From positions 62,001 to 126,000 of the forward strand of contig NZ_ADEG01000045.1 of assembly GCF_000177075.1 (NCBI RefSeq): a stretch of DNA of 64,000 bases, in the 5' to 3' direction. The notes under the pieces are model-generated. The model did not search any database. It was not told the origin of the DNA and saw only the letters and a list, made by a program, of their open reading frames with translations. Position 1 is the stretch's first letter; the number at the start of each line of letters is the position of its first letter. This document shows, piece by piece, positions 1-8,557 of the stretch. The position numbers and the translations under genes were made by a program. The DNA comes from Hoylesella buccalis ATCC 35310. Its GTDB lineage: Bacteria > Bacteroidota > Bacteroidia > Bacteroidales > Bacteroidaceae.

Positions 1-438
1 ATACTTCATCACAAGTCGATACTGCGCCCAGTTTTGGAACACGGCACCGTTGCCTCCGTAGGTAATCAGTTCGTGTGGATGTTGCGCTACTGCCCTATCC
101 AAGTTGTTTTGTATCATCATCATGATAGCGGCAGCCTGCTTACATTTGTGTGGATATTCGTCAATGGGACGAGCGTGCATATCATACGTAGGACGGAAGC
201 GATACATATAGATACGTCCATAAGTCTTCAACTCGTCCAAAAACTCTGGTGCCAATGTGGCATGAAACTTCTTTGGGAAGTAACGCAGAGCGTTGCGCAA
301 TGCCAACTTCTTTTCTTCTGGTGTAAGAATGTCTTTTCTCTTAGGTGCATGGTTTACCGTATGGTCATACGGTTGTGGATCGGGTAAGGTATTAGGAATA
401 CCTGCCCGAATGTCCGCCATGAATTCTTCGTGCGTCAT
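1..438 (-). CDS. hutU: Urocanate hydratase, N-terminal part (cut by window edge)
   Basis: Urocanate hydratase makes imidazolone propionate from urocanate, the second step of histidine degradation. Reading the minus strand from the ATG at 438, about 146 codons stay open to the window edge. The translation starts MTHEEFMADI and contains YMYRFRP and ITYGGNGAVFQNW, which are strongly conserved in the NAD-binding N-terminal part of this family. The gene begins 19 nt after the ftcD stop codon, so the two are almost certainly one operon, with the rest of the hut genes probably beyond the left edge. The family assignment is secure; the C-terminal three quarters cannot be seen. Confidence 0.92.
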   Translation of the reverse strand, partial: MTHEEFMADIRAGIPNTLPDPQPYDHTVNHAPKRKDILTPEEKKLALRNALRYFPKKFHATLAPEFLDELKTYGRIYMYRFRPTYDMHARPIDEYPHKCKQAAAIMMMIQNNLDRAVAQHPHELITYGGNGAVFQNWAQYRLVMKY

Positions 439-457
439 TTTCTTTATCTTTAAGGTC

Positions 458-2161
458 TTATAATTTACTTTCTACTATTTTCATAATCTCTACTTCGGCT
501 TGGTTTGCCTTGTCAATGAGTTGGTTAGCCTCGCCCACCAACTGATCTGCTACCTCGCGATTTTTCAGTCCAGAGGCGTTAATCTTGACATTGAGACCAG
601 CTCCTAAAACGGCAGCACGGGCAGCCAACACGCCCACACCAGCATCCGAAACGCTGTTGGGGTTGCCTTCTTGTGCCATCGCCTTACAGAGTTCAAACAC
701 TTTATAGGCAGCCTTCATAGTGTGAAGAGGTACCTGTGTGGCATAAAGAGTAGCTTCCTGAATTGCTGCAGAACGGGCTGCTTTGTCCTCGTCCGTCTTC
801 TTAGGCAAGCCAAAGGCAGCCATGATGCGGTTGAAAGCCTCGGTATCCTCGTCGACAAGGTGCATCAGCTCTACCTTGATTTCCTGTCCTTTGTCTGCCC
901 AGTTGCTGAACTCTTCCCAGCGATCATCCCATCCTGCCTTGTGACTTGACAGGTTGGCAACCATCGTTCCTAAGGTAGCACCTAATGCACCCATATAAGC
1001 GGAGATGGTTCCACCACCGGGAGCGGGAGACTCGCGCGAAGTCTCATCGGCAAACTCCTTCACGGTAAGGTCTATCAGTTTGGCTTTCTTGTTATCGTCC
1101 TCCAACAGGTATTCAATGACCTTCTCACGAGGATTGAATGGTTTGAGGTCGTCTAATCCCAACGACTTGATAGCGATGGTCAAGATATCCTCTTCTGGAA
1201 TACCAGTAGAGCGGTTCTGTTTCCGCAAGAAGTACTTGCCTGCATCTATCAATGTACGCTTAGGAACCAGTCCTACTATCTCTGTTCCCGTGACACGGAT
1301 GCCTCGGTTCTGCGCACAACGGCAAACCTCATCAAAGGCAACGTGCAATGGAGTGGCGTTGATATCTGTGATATTCATAGACACTTGCGCAATAGCGTAT
1401 TCGTCAATATACCACCCAATCGCCTTTGTTCCTTTCAAGGTACCCGGTATCATGATGGTTTTGCCATGCTCATCCTTCATGGGCTTACCCACAGGAGAGT
1501 TGCCCTCTCGGCGTGGACGTCCCTTCTCACGCACGTCAAAGGCAATGGCATTGGCGCGACGAGTAGAGGTTGTATTGAGGTTGAAGTTGGTAGCAATCAG
1601 AAAGTCACGTGCGCCAACGGCAGTACATCCTGTGCGTGCCACACCTTCGTCAAAGGGGCGAGCCCCAAAGTCGGGTGCCTTAGCAGGGTCATTCATCTTC
1701 TCTGGCAGTGCCTCGTATTCTCCTGCACGACAAACGGCCAAGTTCTTACGCTCGGGCGTCCGTGCTGCAGCCTCGTAACAATAACAAGGTACGTTGAGTT
1801 CGTTGGCGATCCGCTCTGCCAACTGCTGTGCGAGTTTTGCACATTCTTCCAATGTAATGCTAGCCACTGGGATGAGTGGACAAACATCTGTGGCACCCAT
1901 TCGTGGATGCGCTCCATGGTGATTGCGCATATCAATGAGCTGGGCTGCCTTTTTCACGGCTTGGAATGCAGCTTCTAATACATTATCGGGCGAACCGACA
2001 AACGTCACCACCGTTCTATTGGTGGCCTCACCCGGGTCTACATCTAATAGTTTAACACCCTTCACGCGCTCAATCTCATCTGTAATTTGCTTGATTACAT
2101 GCATGTTGCGACCCTCGCTAAAATTAGGGACGCACTCTACGATTTGTTGATTTTTTGTCAT
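458..2161 (-). CDS. ftcD: Bifunctional glutamate formiminotransferase / formiminotetrahydrofolate cyclodeaminase
   Basis: The protein has 567 aa. It transfers the formimino group of formiminoglutamate, the end product of histidine breakdown, to tetrahydrofolate and then deaminates it to methenyl-THF. The N-terminal half is formiminotransferase (VECVPNFSEGRN at the start, NHHGAHPRMGATD around residue 80). The C-terminal part, from about residue 350, is the helical cyclodeaminase (ESPAPGGGTISAYMGALGA). The ATG at 2161 is chosen because the family starts right before the VECVPNFSEGR motif; the reading frame stays open further upstream but crosses the promoter at 2204-2234. It is the first visible gene of the hut operon and is followed by hutU. 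Confidence 0.95.
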   Translation of the reverse strand: MTKNQQIVECVPNFSEGRNMHVIKQITDEIERVKGVKLLDVDPGEATNRTVVTFVGSPDNVLEAAFQAVKKAAQLIDMRNHHGAHPRMGATDVCPLIPVASITLEECAKLAQQLAERIANELNVPCYCYEAAARTPERKNLAVCRAGEYEALPEKMNDPAKAPDFGARPFDEGVARTGCTAVGARDFLIATNFNLNTTSTRRANAIAFDVREKGRPRREGNSPVGKPMKDEHGKTIMIPGTLKGTKAIGWYIDEYAIAQVSMNITDINATPLHVAFDEVCRCAQNRGIRVTGTEIVGLVPKRTLIDAGKYFLRKQNRSTGIPEEDILTIAIKSLGLDDLKPFNPREKVIEYLLEDDNKKAKLIDLTVKEFADETSRESPAPGGGTISAYMGALGATLGTMVANLSSHKAGWDDRWEEFSNWADKGQEIKVELMHLVDEDTEAFNRIMAAFGLPKKTDEDKAARSAAIQEATLYATQVPLHTMKAAYKVFELCKAMAQEGNPNSVSDAGVGVLAARAAVLGAGLNVKINASGLKNREVADQLVGEANQLIDKANQAEVEIMKIVESKL

Positions 2162-2203
2162 TTTTAATATGATTAGGTTTAAGTTGTTTTTCGTTTGATG
2201 TGG

Positions 2204-2234
2204 TAAAGGTATAAAAAAAGAATAAACCTGCAAA
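2204..2234 (-). promoter_or_regulatory. Bacteroidetes-type promoter of the hut operon
   Basis: On the minus strand a TTTG (-33 element, 2234-2231) is followed after 19 nt by TACCTTTA (-7 element, 2211-2204), a one-base variant of TAnnTTTG. Spacing and position, about 45 nt before the ftcD ATG, fit the known consensus. The site lies just downstream of the helicase fragment, so that scar lies next to this promoter. Confidence 0.6.
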
Positions 2235-2297
2235 AAAAATATATCTAAAGGATGATAAACATGACCTTCTTTTTTTTTGAACGACGGGAAGTACACA

Positions 2298-2703
2298 TGA
2301 TAAGCGTCTTGCCCGCTCCCACCTCGTGATCGCAGATGCCGCCACCGTTGGTTTTGAGCATCCACACGGCATCCTTCTGACTCTTGTAAAGGTCGGCAAT
2401 GCCCAATCGTCTGAGGTCAAGGTCGGGAAACGTCTGGTGCGTACCGTCAAAGTTGGGTCGCACAAAATAGTTGAAAAGGTGGTTGTACCTGTCGGAGAGT
2501 TGCTGTTTGAAGATATCGGGTGTGCGCCCGAGCCAATCAACAAAGCCCTGCCTGATTTCCTCAATCTTGGCATTTGCCATCTGGATAGCATGTCCGTCCC
2601 TTACTTTGATGGTCTTGGCCTCTCCCGTAACCTTGTCCGTCACCTCCTTACTCTTGTTGATGTCGGGAATGGTATTGTGCAGGGCGTGCTTCAAGAGGTT
2701 ATA
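2298..2703 (-). pseudogene. Fragment of a conjugative-element helicase/DNA methylase protein
   Basis: About 130 codons in one frame resemble an internal piece of the very large SNF2-helicase/N6-methylase proteins of Bacteroides conjugative elements. Visible stretches are HALHNTIPDINKSK, KVRDGHAIQMANAKIEEI, FVRPNFDGTHQTFPDLDL and DLYKSQKDAVWMLKTNGGG. It ends in a Walker A motif, HEVGAGKTLIMC. The similarity stops straight after this motif (next residues TSRRSKKKK), and a TAG lies just upstream at 2706-2704. There is no convincing start codon; only a TTG is available. Full-length relatives are well over 1000 aa, so this is an internal fragment left by a lost mobile element. The family match is from memory of its conserved motifs. 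Confidence 0.7.
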
Positions 2704-2756
2704 CTATCACAGCCTTGTATCAAGAATATGTATTAGTTTTGAACTATAGATAAAAA

Positions 2757-2778
2757 CAAAAGCATTGCATTTCAATAA
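2757..2778 (+). repeat. Single 22-nt intergenic repeat unit
   Basis: An isolated copy of the CAAAAGCATTG core that forms 22-nt-period arrays elsewhere in this window, lying between the helicase fragment and the 6S RNA promoter. It could be a chance match, because no second unit is in register. Confidence 0.4.
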
Positions 2779-2785
2779 AAAATTG

Positions 2786-2793
2786 TATATTTG
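2786..2793 (+). promoter_or_regulatory. -7 element TATATTTG upstream of the 6S-like RNA
   Basis: TATATTTG matches the Bacteroidetes -7 consensus TAnnTTTG. A weak -33 candidate (ATTG at 2764-2767) lies 18 nt upstream. A start near 2798 would put about 50 nt before the long RNA stem at 2851, so either the RNA is processed or a second promoter closer to it is used. Confidence 0.45.
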
Positions 2794-2847
2794 CAATCGA
2801 TTAACAAAAAGTATTGTGCCTATGAACGAATAAAACTGATAGCAGAC

Positions 2848-3032
2848 ATATAAATAAAAAGCGTTAGCTTGCATTCTTGTTCTTGGAATTCGCCAAAATT
2901 AAAAGAGCTACGAGAGTAAAAGTTAATGCTCACGTCAAACGGCGTGGGCTTTTACTCGTTTAAGTGGCAATGGTGTTTGGCGATACCTCAAGAACATAGG
3001 CGAAGTTATCAGTCCACGCTTTTTATTTGTCT
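2848..3032 (+). ncRNA. ssrS: Probable 6S RNA (SsrS / Bacteroidales-1 type)
   Basis: About 185 nt fold into one long interrupted hairpin. The closing stem pairs AAATAAAAAGCG (2852-2863) with CGCTTTTTATTT (3017-3028). A second block pairs TGTTCTTG (2879-2886) with CAAGAACA (2990-2997), and CGCCAAA (2891-2897) pairs with TTTGGCG (2976-2982). The apical arm pairs GAGTAAAAG with CTTTTACTC and GCTCACGTC with GGCGTGGGC, closing on an AAAC loop at 2937-2940. A terminal stem, a weakly paired middle and a long apical arm are the architecture of 6S RNA, which binds the housekeeping RNA polymerase. No reading frame explains the region. The Bacteroidales-1 motif was reported as the 6S RNA of this order, as I recall. 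The exact ends are uncertain. Confidence 0.62.
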
Positions 3033-3094
3033 TTCTCCAACATCTTTCTGCGGACTGATTCTATCATATTTCATATAAATCTAAATTAAAAATA

Positions 3095-3913
3095 ATGGAA
3101 AAGAATTTAATAACGATGTTCTTTGCTACAATAGCCTTGAGTGCAGCGATGACGTTTTCATCATGTAGTAAAGATGGTGATGAATCACAAGGAGGAGTTT
3201 CAACATCAAGTATCAATCCTTTAAGCGTGTTTACAGGTGGACTACCTAAAGGACTTGATGGTATACAAATTCTGACAGATGCAAAAGGACGTGTTTATGC
3301 TATGAAATCTTCAGACGAAAATGTTACTTTTGAATATAGAGAAGAATCTACGCGTTCAATAGAAAAAGGTCCTGATGTAATTATGACTATAATAAGAAGT
3401 GATGAAAAACTGGTCTGCAATTTGTTCCTCAATAAGAAAGGCTTTGTGCAGTATTGTACAGAAACACAATACCATAGAGGTGATCAACCAGATGAAGACA
3501 CATGGAGTTTTACGTATAACAATGACGGGCAATTAATTAAGATGGTACGATCCGAAGGATTTGAGACGACTACCATGAAATATCACGAAGGCAATATCGT
3601 TGAAACACTAGTAGTTTCGAATGAAGATAATAGTCATAAAAACCTAAGTACCATATTCTATACATCTGACAAAGTAACCACTCCTATTGTGAACAAAGGT
3701 TGTATTATGCTTTTTGATACAACGTTGGGTATTGATATGGATGAAATGGAGTATGCGTACTATGCAGGTCTGCTTGGTAAAGCTATTAAAAATCTACCTG
3801 TCAAGTGTGTGGATGACGAAGGAAATGTAGAATACTACTCGTGGAAATTAAACTCTACTGGTTATCCTACACAGATGAAAAGTGAACATGGAAGTTATTC
3901 TTTTATTTGGTAA
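3095..3913 (+). CDS. DUF4595-like surface lipoprotein
   Basis: The protein has 272 aa. It opens with a lipoprotein signal (hydrophobic stretch then FSSCSKD, lipid-bearing Cys near residue 23). The rest is beta-rich and repetitive: VYAMKSSDENVTFEYRE, WSFTYNNDGQLIKMVRS and YHEGNIVETLVVS resemble the YD-like strands of Bacteroidetes DUF4595 lipoproteins. Its substrate and role are unknown. It follows the 6S-like RNA by about 60 nt and stands alone, with a convergent helicase gene downstream. Base composition is more AT-rich than in the flanking core genes, which may mean acquisition. The family call is by resemblance only. Confidence 0.75.
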   Translation: MEKNLITMFFATIALSAAMTFSSCSKDGDESQGGVSTSSINPLSVFTGGLPKGLDGIQILTDAKGRVYAMKSSDENVTFEYREESTRSIEKGPDVIMTIIRSDEKLVCNLFLNKKGFVQYCTETQYHRGDQPDEDTWSFTYNNDGQLIKMVRSEGFETTTMKYHEGNIVETLVVSNEDNSHKNLSTIFYTSDKVTTPIVNKGCIMLFDTTLGIDMDEMEYAYYAGLLGKAIKNLPVKCVDDEGNVEYYSWKLNSTGYPTQMKSEHGSYSFIW

Positions 3914-3918
3914 GGTGT

Positions 3919-3945
3919 AGAGGACTTTCATCCTCTTAATAAATT
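3919..3945 (+). terminator. Weak stem-loop after the lipoprotein gene
   Basis: AGAGGA (3919-3924) pairs with TCCTCT (3931-3936) around a CTTTCA loop, followed by an AT-rich but not T-only stretch. It is 6 nt after the stop codon, so termination is plausible but weakly supported. Confidence 0.35.
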
Positions 3946-4138
3946 AATTTCTACAATCAGTAATCGCAACTTATCAAAATTATATGAAGAAAGAAACGTC
4001 TTTGTAGAAAACACCCCACCCATGGCCTCACAGAGTTGAATGTTAAGGACGTAATGATGATTTCCCCACAAGCTGTTTATCTTATTCTCGACTGGTAGGG
4101 TGAAAATGATGAAAAATATTGACTACCCTCTCAAATAC

Positions 4139-4404
4139 TCGCGTATTTGCAACCAGACGCATGATGGCACGCAAATACGCGAATTTTGCAGTATAGTATG
4201 TATCAGTGACTTAGGTATTCCTATGCCTGATGCGGGTTGTGAACATCAATGCTTTTACACCCGAAAAGCAATGACTTTCAATACAAAACCGAATGCTTTA
4301 ACATGCCAAACTGTACCTTCTAGAAGGCCAAAAGCAATGCTTTTAGACGGACAGACGCGAAAAACGACTCGAAAACAGCCGCGTGACAGCGAATATTTTT
4401 CTAG
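4139..4404 (-). repeat. Composite intergenic element A: five 22-nt units with head box and tail hairpin
   Basis: This fills most of the 560-nt gap between convergent genes and reads on the minus strand. The head box CTAGAAAAAT is at 4404-4395. Five consecutive 22-nt units occupy 4345-4236, each beginning like TAAAAGCATTG (4345, 4323, 4301, 4279, 4257), with four of the five carrying the AAAGCATT or AAAGTCATT core. The tail is a perfect 12-bp inverted repeat, TCGCGTATTTGC (4139-4150) with GCAAATACGCGA (4171-4182). No gene is supported here. Related elements lie at 12041-12387 and 27779-28133. Confidence 0.65.
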
Positions 4405-4469
4405 AATGAGAATTTAAAATAATGAAATAAATCAACAAAATACAATCTGCATACGCTATCCTGACCTTG

Positions 4470-6902
4470 CTATGACAGCACCTTGAATCGGGCGAACTTC
4501 AATAGCAACTGCTTGGTTCCCGCATTCCTGAAGGCCACGGTGGCTTTTCGGTTCTCACCCTTGCCCTCCAGACGGAGTACGGTGCCAATGCCGAAACGCT
4601 GGTGCTCAATGGTGCAGCCCTCTTGCAAGCCTGAGGCATCAGGACTGGAGGAAGCGGCTGCCGCTGTTCGTCCACCGCTGGTCATGGCATCAGTTACCCG
4701 CTTAAAGTTCCCACCTGCCTGTTGGAGTTGGCGCTTAAAGGAGGTAGAGAAGGGGTCAACCGCCTGTTCAGGACGCTGCGGAGCAGTGATTTTCGGTTTG
4801 ACATCAGCTTGGAACTGACTCGCCACAGGTCGAGAGTTCTGCATTCGGTCACTATATCGACGATAAACATCGCCCGAGAAGGAGCTTCCACTGTAAGGCG
4901 TATGGAATGAATCATCGGACGCTTCGACTTCGAATTCGGATTCTATGTGTATAAAACGTGAATCAATGTCTTTGATAAATCTACTTGGCGTATCAAACTC
5001 CATCTTGCCAAATCGCCATCGGTTTTTGGCACTTGTCATGATACAATGCTTCTCTGCTCGGGTAATGGCCACATAGAGCAAACGGCGTTCTTCCTCCATC
5101 TCCCGCATCGAGCCCATCGACAGCGGACTTGGAAAAATGTTTTCCTCCAGTCCAACAATGAAGACGGTGGGAAACTCTAGCCCCTTGGCGGCATGCACAG
5201 TCATCAGTGACACCCTACTTCCCTCGCCATCATCGCTATCCAAATCAGTGAGCAAAGCAACCTCCTGAAGATAGTCGGTGAGATAAATTTCGTTTTCTCT
5301 ACCCTCTTCTTTCTTGCTTTCACAGAAATCTTGCATACCCGCCAACAGCTCTTCTACGTTCTCTTGTCGGGCCAGTCCTTCTGGATCGCTATTGGAATAG
5401 ATGTCGGCAATGAATCCACTTGTCTTCATGATCTCATTGCCCAACTGATATACATCTGTGTTAGAGGCTTTTAAGATATATCCCTCTATGAGTTCTTTAA
5501 ATCGATTGATTTTGCCAAGTGTGCCTTGATTCACCCCCTGGAGATATTGTACAGGATTGGATATGACCTGCCAGAAACTCACCGCATGGCTGCGAGCCGA
5601 GTCGGCTATCTTTTGGATAGTCACATTCCCGATACCCCTGGTTGGATAGTTGATGATGCGCTTGAAGGCCTCTTCATCATCAGGATTGACAACCAAACGA
5701 AAATAAGCGATGATGTCTTTAATCTCCTTGCGCTGATAGAAGCTCAAACCGCCATAGATTCGGTATGGAATGTTTTGCTTTCGCATCTCCTCCTCGAAAC
5801 TTCGGCTTTGTGCGTTGGTTCGGTACAAGATGGCAAAATCGCTGTAGGGTGCATTATCTTGCCTGGCAATTCGTTTGATGTCCTTGCAAACCACAAATGC
5901 CTCTTCCTTGTCAGAATAAACGGGTTTAAAGATAATCTTCTCCCCCTCATCGTTCTCACTGAACACGTCTTTGGGTATCTGCCGTTCGTTGTGCTTAATC
6001 AAACTGTTGGCTGCCTGCACGATTCTCTGTGTAGATCGGTAGTTTTGCTGAAGCTTGAAGAGACGCGACCCTTCGTATATCTGTTGGAAATCCAAGATGT
6101 TATCGATGTTGGCTCCACGAAATCCGTAGATACTTTGCGCATCATCGCCCACCACGCAGATGTGACGATGCTCTTTGGTCAGTAGCCATACGATGCATTG
6201 TTGGGCGTAGTTGGTGTCCTGATATTCATCAACCAGTACATACTGAAAGCGCTCGCAATATTTTTGTCGGATGTCTTCATGCTCTTTCAGCAACTGATAG
6301 GTCAAAACAAGCAAGTCGTCAAAGTCCATGGCATTAGCCTTACGGCATCGCTGCACATATGCCTCGTAAACAGAATGAAGCTCGGGCATGCGACTGTTTC
6401 GGTCGCGATTCATGAATTCTGACCTACTGGAATAATCGCGAGGCATGATGAGTTGGTTTTTGGCTTTGCTGATAATGGCATGTACGCCGGCTGGCCTGTA
6501 CACCTTGTCGTCGAGCCCCATTTCCTTGATGATGGTCTTGATCAGCGACCGGGAATCACTTTCGTCATAGATGGTAAAGCCCGAAGTGTAGCCAATAGCA
6601 TCGGCCTCAATGCGTAAAATGCGAGAAAAAATGGAGTGAAAGGTCCCCATTTGGATGTATCTGGCTGTCTCTTGCCCAATCAACTGTGCGATGCGCTGCT
6701 TCATCTCGTTAGCCGCTTTGTTGGTAAACGTCAATGCTAAGATGGACCATGGCTGCATGCCTTGTTGTACCAAATAAGCTATTTTGTAAGTCAACACACG
6801 CGTCTTGCCCGACCCAGCACCTGCGATGACCAGTTGTGGACCGTCGTTATAAGTAACAGCCGAACGCTGTTCTTGGTTTAATTGCGACAATAAATCTTTC
6901 AT
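4470..6902 (-). CDS. pcrA: UvrD/PcrA-type superfamily 1 DNA helicase
   Basis: The protein has 810 aa, normal for an ATP-dependent 3'-5' helicase of repair and recombination. It starts with the Q-motif region ([17 protein letters not shown]), then Walker A ([11 protein letters not shown]), motif II ([13 protein letters not shown]), motif III ([15 protein letters not shown]), motif IV (LQQNYRST), motif V ([21 protein letters not shown]) and motif VI ([16 protein letters not shown]). The last 60 residues form a small barrel-like domain ([25 protein letters not shown]) that contacts RNA polymerase in Gram-positive PcrA; whether it does so here is inference. Its ATG overlaps the stop of mtgA by 4 nt, so translation of the two is coupled. 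Confidence 0.95.
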   Translation of the reverse strand: MKDLLSQLNQEQRSAVTYNDGPQLVIAGAGSGKTRVLTYKIAYLVQQGMQPWSILALTFTNKAANEMKQRIAQLIGQETARYIQMGTFHSIFSRILRIEADAIGYTSGFTIYDESDSRSLIKTIIKEMGLDDKVYRPAGVHAIISKAKNQLIMPRDYSSRSEFMNRDRNSRMPELHSVYEAYVQRCRKANAMDFDDLLVLTYQLLKEHEDIRQKYCERFQYVLVDEYQDTNYAQQCIVWLLTKEHRHICVVGDDAQSIYGFRGANIDNILDFQQIYEGSRLFKLQQNYRSTQRIVQAANSLIKHNERQIPKDVFSENDEGEKIIFKPVYSDKEEAFVVCKDIKRIARQDNAPYSDFAILYRTNAQSRSFEEEMRKQNIPYRIYGGLSFYQRKEIKDIIAYFRLVVNPDDEEAFKRIINYPTRGIGNVTIQKIADSARSHAVSFWQVISNPVQYLQGVNQGTLGKINRFKELIEGYILKASNTDVYQLGNEIMKTSGFIADIYSNSDPEGLARQENVEELLAGMQDFCESKKEEGRENEIYLTDYLQEVALLTDLDSDDGEGSRVSLMTVHAAKGLEFPTVFIVGLEENIFPSPLSMGSMREMEEERRLLYVAITRAEKHCIMTSAKNRWRFGKMEFDTPSRFIKDIDSRFIHIESEFEVEASDDSFHTPYSGSSFSGDVYRRYSDRMQNSRPVASQFQADVKPKITAPQRPEQAVDPFSTSFKRQLQQAGGNFKRVTDAMTSGGRTAAAASSSPDASGLQEGCTIEHQRFGIGTVLRLEGKGENRKATVAFRNAGTKQLLLKFARFKVLS

Positions 6903-7627
6903 CTTTTCTTGTGGTAGATGCCTCCTTTGGTGGTGTTTGGATTAATATCCTCTCCTTCTTTTGGGAATGATGGAATGAATTTCATCTCATGTTCTATCTT
7001 TCTTTGTCTTAACCGGACATACCCACTGGGGGCTTTACTGCTGAATTGAATGGGGTTTGGCAGTGTTGCGGCGATGAGTGCGCATTCTGATCGTGACAAC
7101 TCACTGGCTGTTTTTCCGAAATGATAGCGTGCTACTGCATCCACTCCATAAATCATGTCCCCCATTTCGATGGAATTTAAGTACACCTCCATGATGCGTT
7201 GTTTGCTCCATATCAACTCAATGAGTGCGGTGAAGTAAACTTCAAAACCTTTTCTGACCCACGAACGACCGGGCCAAAGAAAAACGTTTTTCGCCGTTTG
7301 TTGTGTAATCGTACTTGCTCCGCGCTTCTTTCCCGTCTTGTTTTTGATATTATGAACGGCAGCTTTTTCGATGGCATTGTAGTCAAAACCATGGTGCAAC
7401 AAGAACCGTTGGTCCTCACTGGCCATCACGGCAACAGGCATGTGTCGTGAAATATTGTCCATTGGCACCCAATGGTGATGCATCTTGATTTCGCCTTTCT
7501 CGAAACATCGAATCACCATCAAAGGAGTTATGTAGACGGGTATGAACCGGTAGGCGACAACAGTGAGGATTGATGTTGCCAAAAAGAGAATAATAGCCCA
7601 ACGGAAGAATGATGCGATAACCTTCAT
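6899..7627 (-). CDS. mtgA: Monofunctional peptidoglycan glycosyltransferase (GT51)
   Basis: The protein has 242 aa and polymerises lipid II into glycan strands at the inner membrane. One N-terminal membrane anchor (about residues 7-30) is followed by GT51 motifs: [15 protein letters not shown] with the catalytic Glu, [34 protein letters not shown] and [11 protein letters not shown]. There is no transpeptidase domain, which separates it from the PBP1A at 49404. The stop overlaps the pcrA start (ATGA). Upstream lies a terminator belonging to the OmpA lipoprotein gene, so mtgA-pcrA probably has its own promoter. Confidence 0.93.
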   Translation of the reverse strand: MKVIASFFRWAIILFLATSILTVVAYRFIPVYITPLMVIRCFEKGEIKMHHHWVPMDNISRHMPVAVMASEDQRFLLHHGFDYNAIEKAAVHNIKNKTGKKRGASTITQQTAKNVFLWPGRSWVRKGFEVYFTALIELIWSKQRIMEVYLNSIEMGDMIYGVDAVARYHFGKTASELSRSECALIAATLPNPIQFSSKAPSGYVRLRQRKIEHEMKFIPSFPKEGEDINPNTTKGGIYHKKR

Positions 7628-7635
7628 GTTTCAAC

Positions 7636-7662
7636 GAAAAAGGGGTACCTTGTAGCACCCCT
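7636..7662 (-). terminator. Rho-independent terminator of the OmpA lipoprotein gene
   Basis: On the minus strand AGGGGT (7662-7657) pairs with ACCCCT (7646-7641) around a ten-base loop, followed by a run of T ending near 7637. It lies 24 nt after the OmpA-like stop codon and just before the mtgA start, separating the two transcripts. Confidence 0.65.
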
Positions 7663-7685
7663 TATAAATATTACCTAATGTTTTA

Positions 7686-8363
7686 TTAGTTAAGAGTTCC
7701 TGCATTTGCAGCTTCAACCATAGCCGGACTGGCATAGAGGAACACCTCCACGCGGCGGTTGAGTTGTCGTCCGGCCTTGGTGGCATTGTCGGCCACGGGC
7801 TGTGTACTGCCCTGTCCTACCACATTCTGGAACTGACTGGACGGAACGCCACAGCTCTTGAGGTAGTTCACTACGCTGCGGGCGCGGTCGTTACTCAATG
7901 GAATGTTGATGCCGTCATTACCGGTTGAGTCGGTATGTCCATAGACATCAATGTGACAATCCTTGTTGTTCTTCAAAACGGTAGAAAACTTTGCCAGCTC
8001 ATTCTTGCTGGTTTGGTTCAAATTAGCCTTACTGCTGGCGAATAAGATACCGCTGTCAAAGGTAACCTTTACGGCGTCAAGGCCGTTTTTATCTTTCACC
8101 TCTTCTACCTTGGCATTCTCAACTTGTGCTGCTGTTTCTTGTGCTACCTTATCCATGTGACGGCCAATCATAGCACCAGCACCAGCTCCTACCGCACCAC
8201 CGATGGCAGCTCCAACGCCTGCATTACCTGCTATCTTACCAATAATGGCTCCTAAGGCGGCTCCACCGCCAGCACCTGCCAAGGCTCCAGTTCCCTGTTT
8301 TGTAGAACAACTAAAGACGGTTAAAAGGCAAAGAGCCAATGTCATAAATTTCATTTTCTTCAT
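7686..8363 (-). CDS. OmpA-family lipoprotein with glycine-zipper region
   Basis: The protein has 225 aa from the ATG at 8363; a GTG two codons earlier is possible. A lipoprotein signal ends at LLTVFSCS. Residues about 25-75 are a glycine-zipper (GALAGAGGGAALGAIIGKIAGNAG), a segment that inserts in or lines the outer membrane. The C-terminal half is an OmpA domain that binds peptidoglycan: HIDVYGHTDSTG, LSNDRARSVVNYLKSCGV, VVGQGSTQPVADN and AGRQLNRRVEVFL. It probably tethers the outer membrane to the wall. It is monocistronic: a TATCTTTG -7 element lies upstream at 8404-8397 and a terminator downstream. Confidence 0.92.
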   Translation of the reverse strand: MKKMKFMTLALCLLTVFSCSTKQGTGALAGAGGGAALGAIIGKIAGNAGVGAAIGGAVGAGAGAMIGRHMDKVAQETAAQVENAKVEEVKDKNGLDAVKVTFDSGILFASSKANLNQTSKNELAKFSTVLKNNKDCHIDVYGHTDSTGNDGINIPLSNDRARSVVNYLKSCGVPSSQFQNVVGQGSTQPVADNATKAGRQLNRRVEVFLYASPAMVEAANAGTLN

Positions 8364-8557
8364 AATCACTCAGTTTTGTGTTTATATTTATATTTGCAAA
8401 GATAATTCTTTTTATTGCATTATCATGCCCAAGTCAACAATTTTTTGTAATTTTGCGACAAATTTAAGCAATACAAACTTATGGTCAAAAGGGATATCAC
8501 TAAAATGTTATATGATTTTCCCTATTATAGAAGAAAATAACTATTCATCAAGATAAC

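Noticed and set aside
1005..1778. 257-aa open frame opposite ftcD
   Set aside because: It is antisense to a clear ftcD gene; the composition is that of a shadow frame and no motif is visible.
4100..4417. 105-aa open frame in the gap before the helicase gene
   Set aside because: It runs across the 22-nt array, the head box and the tail hairpin, shows no family resemblance, and has Arg/Lys/Thr-rich composition typical of read-through repeats.
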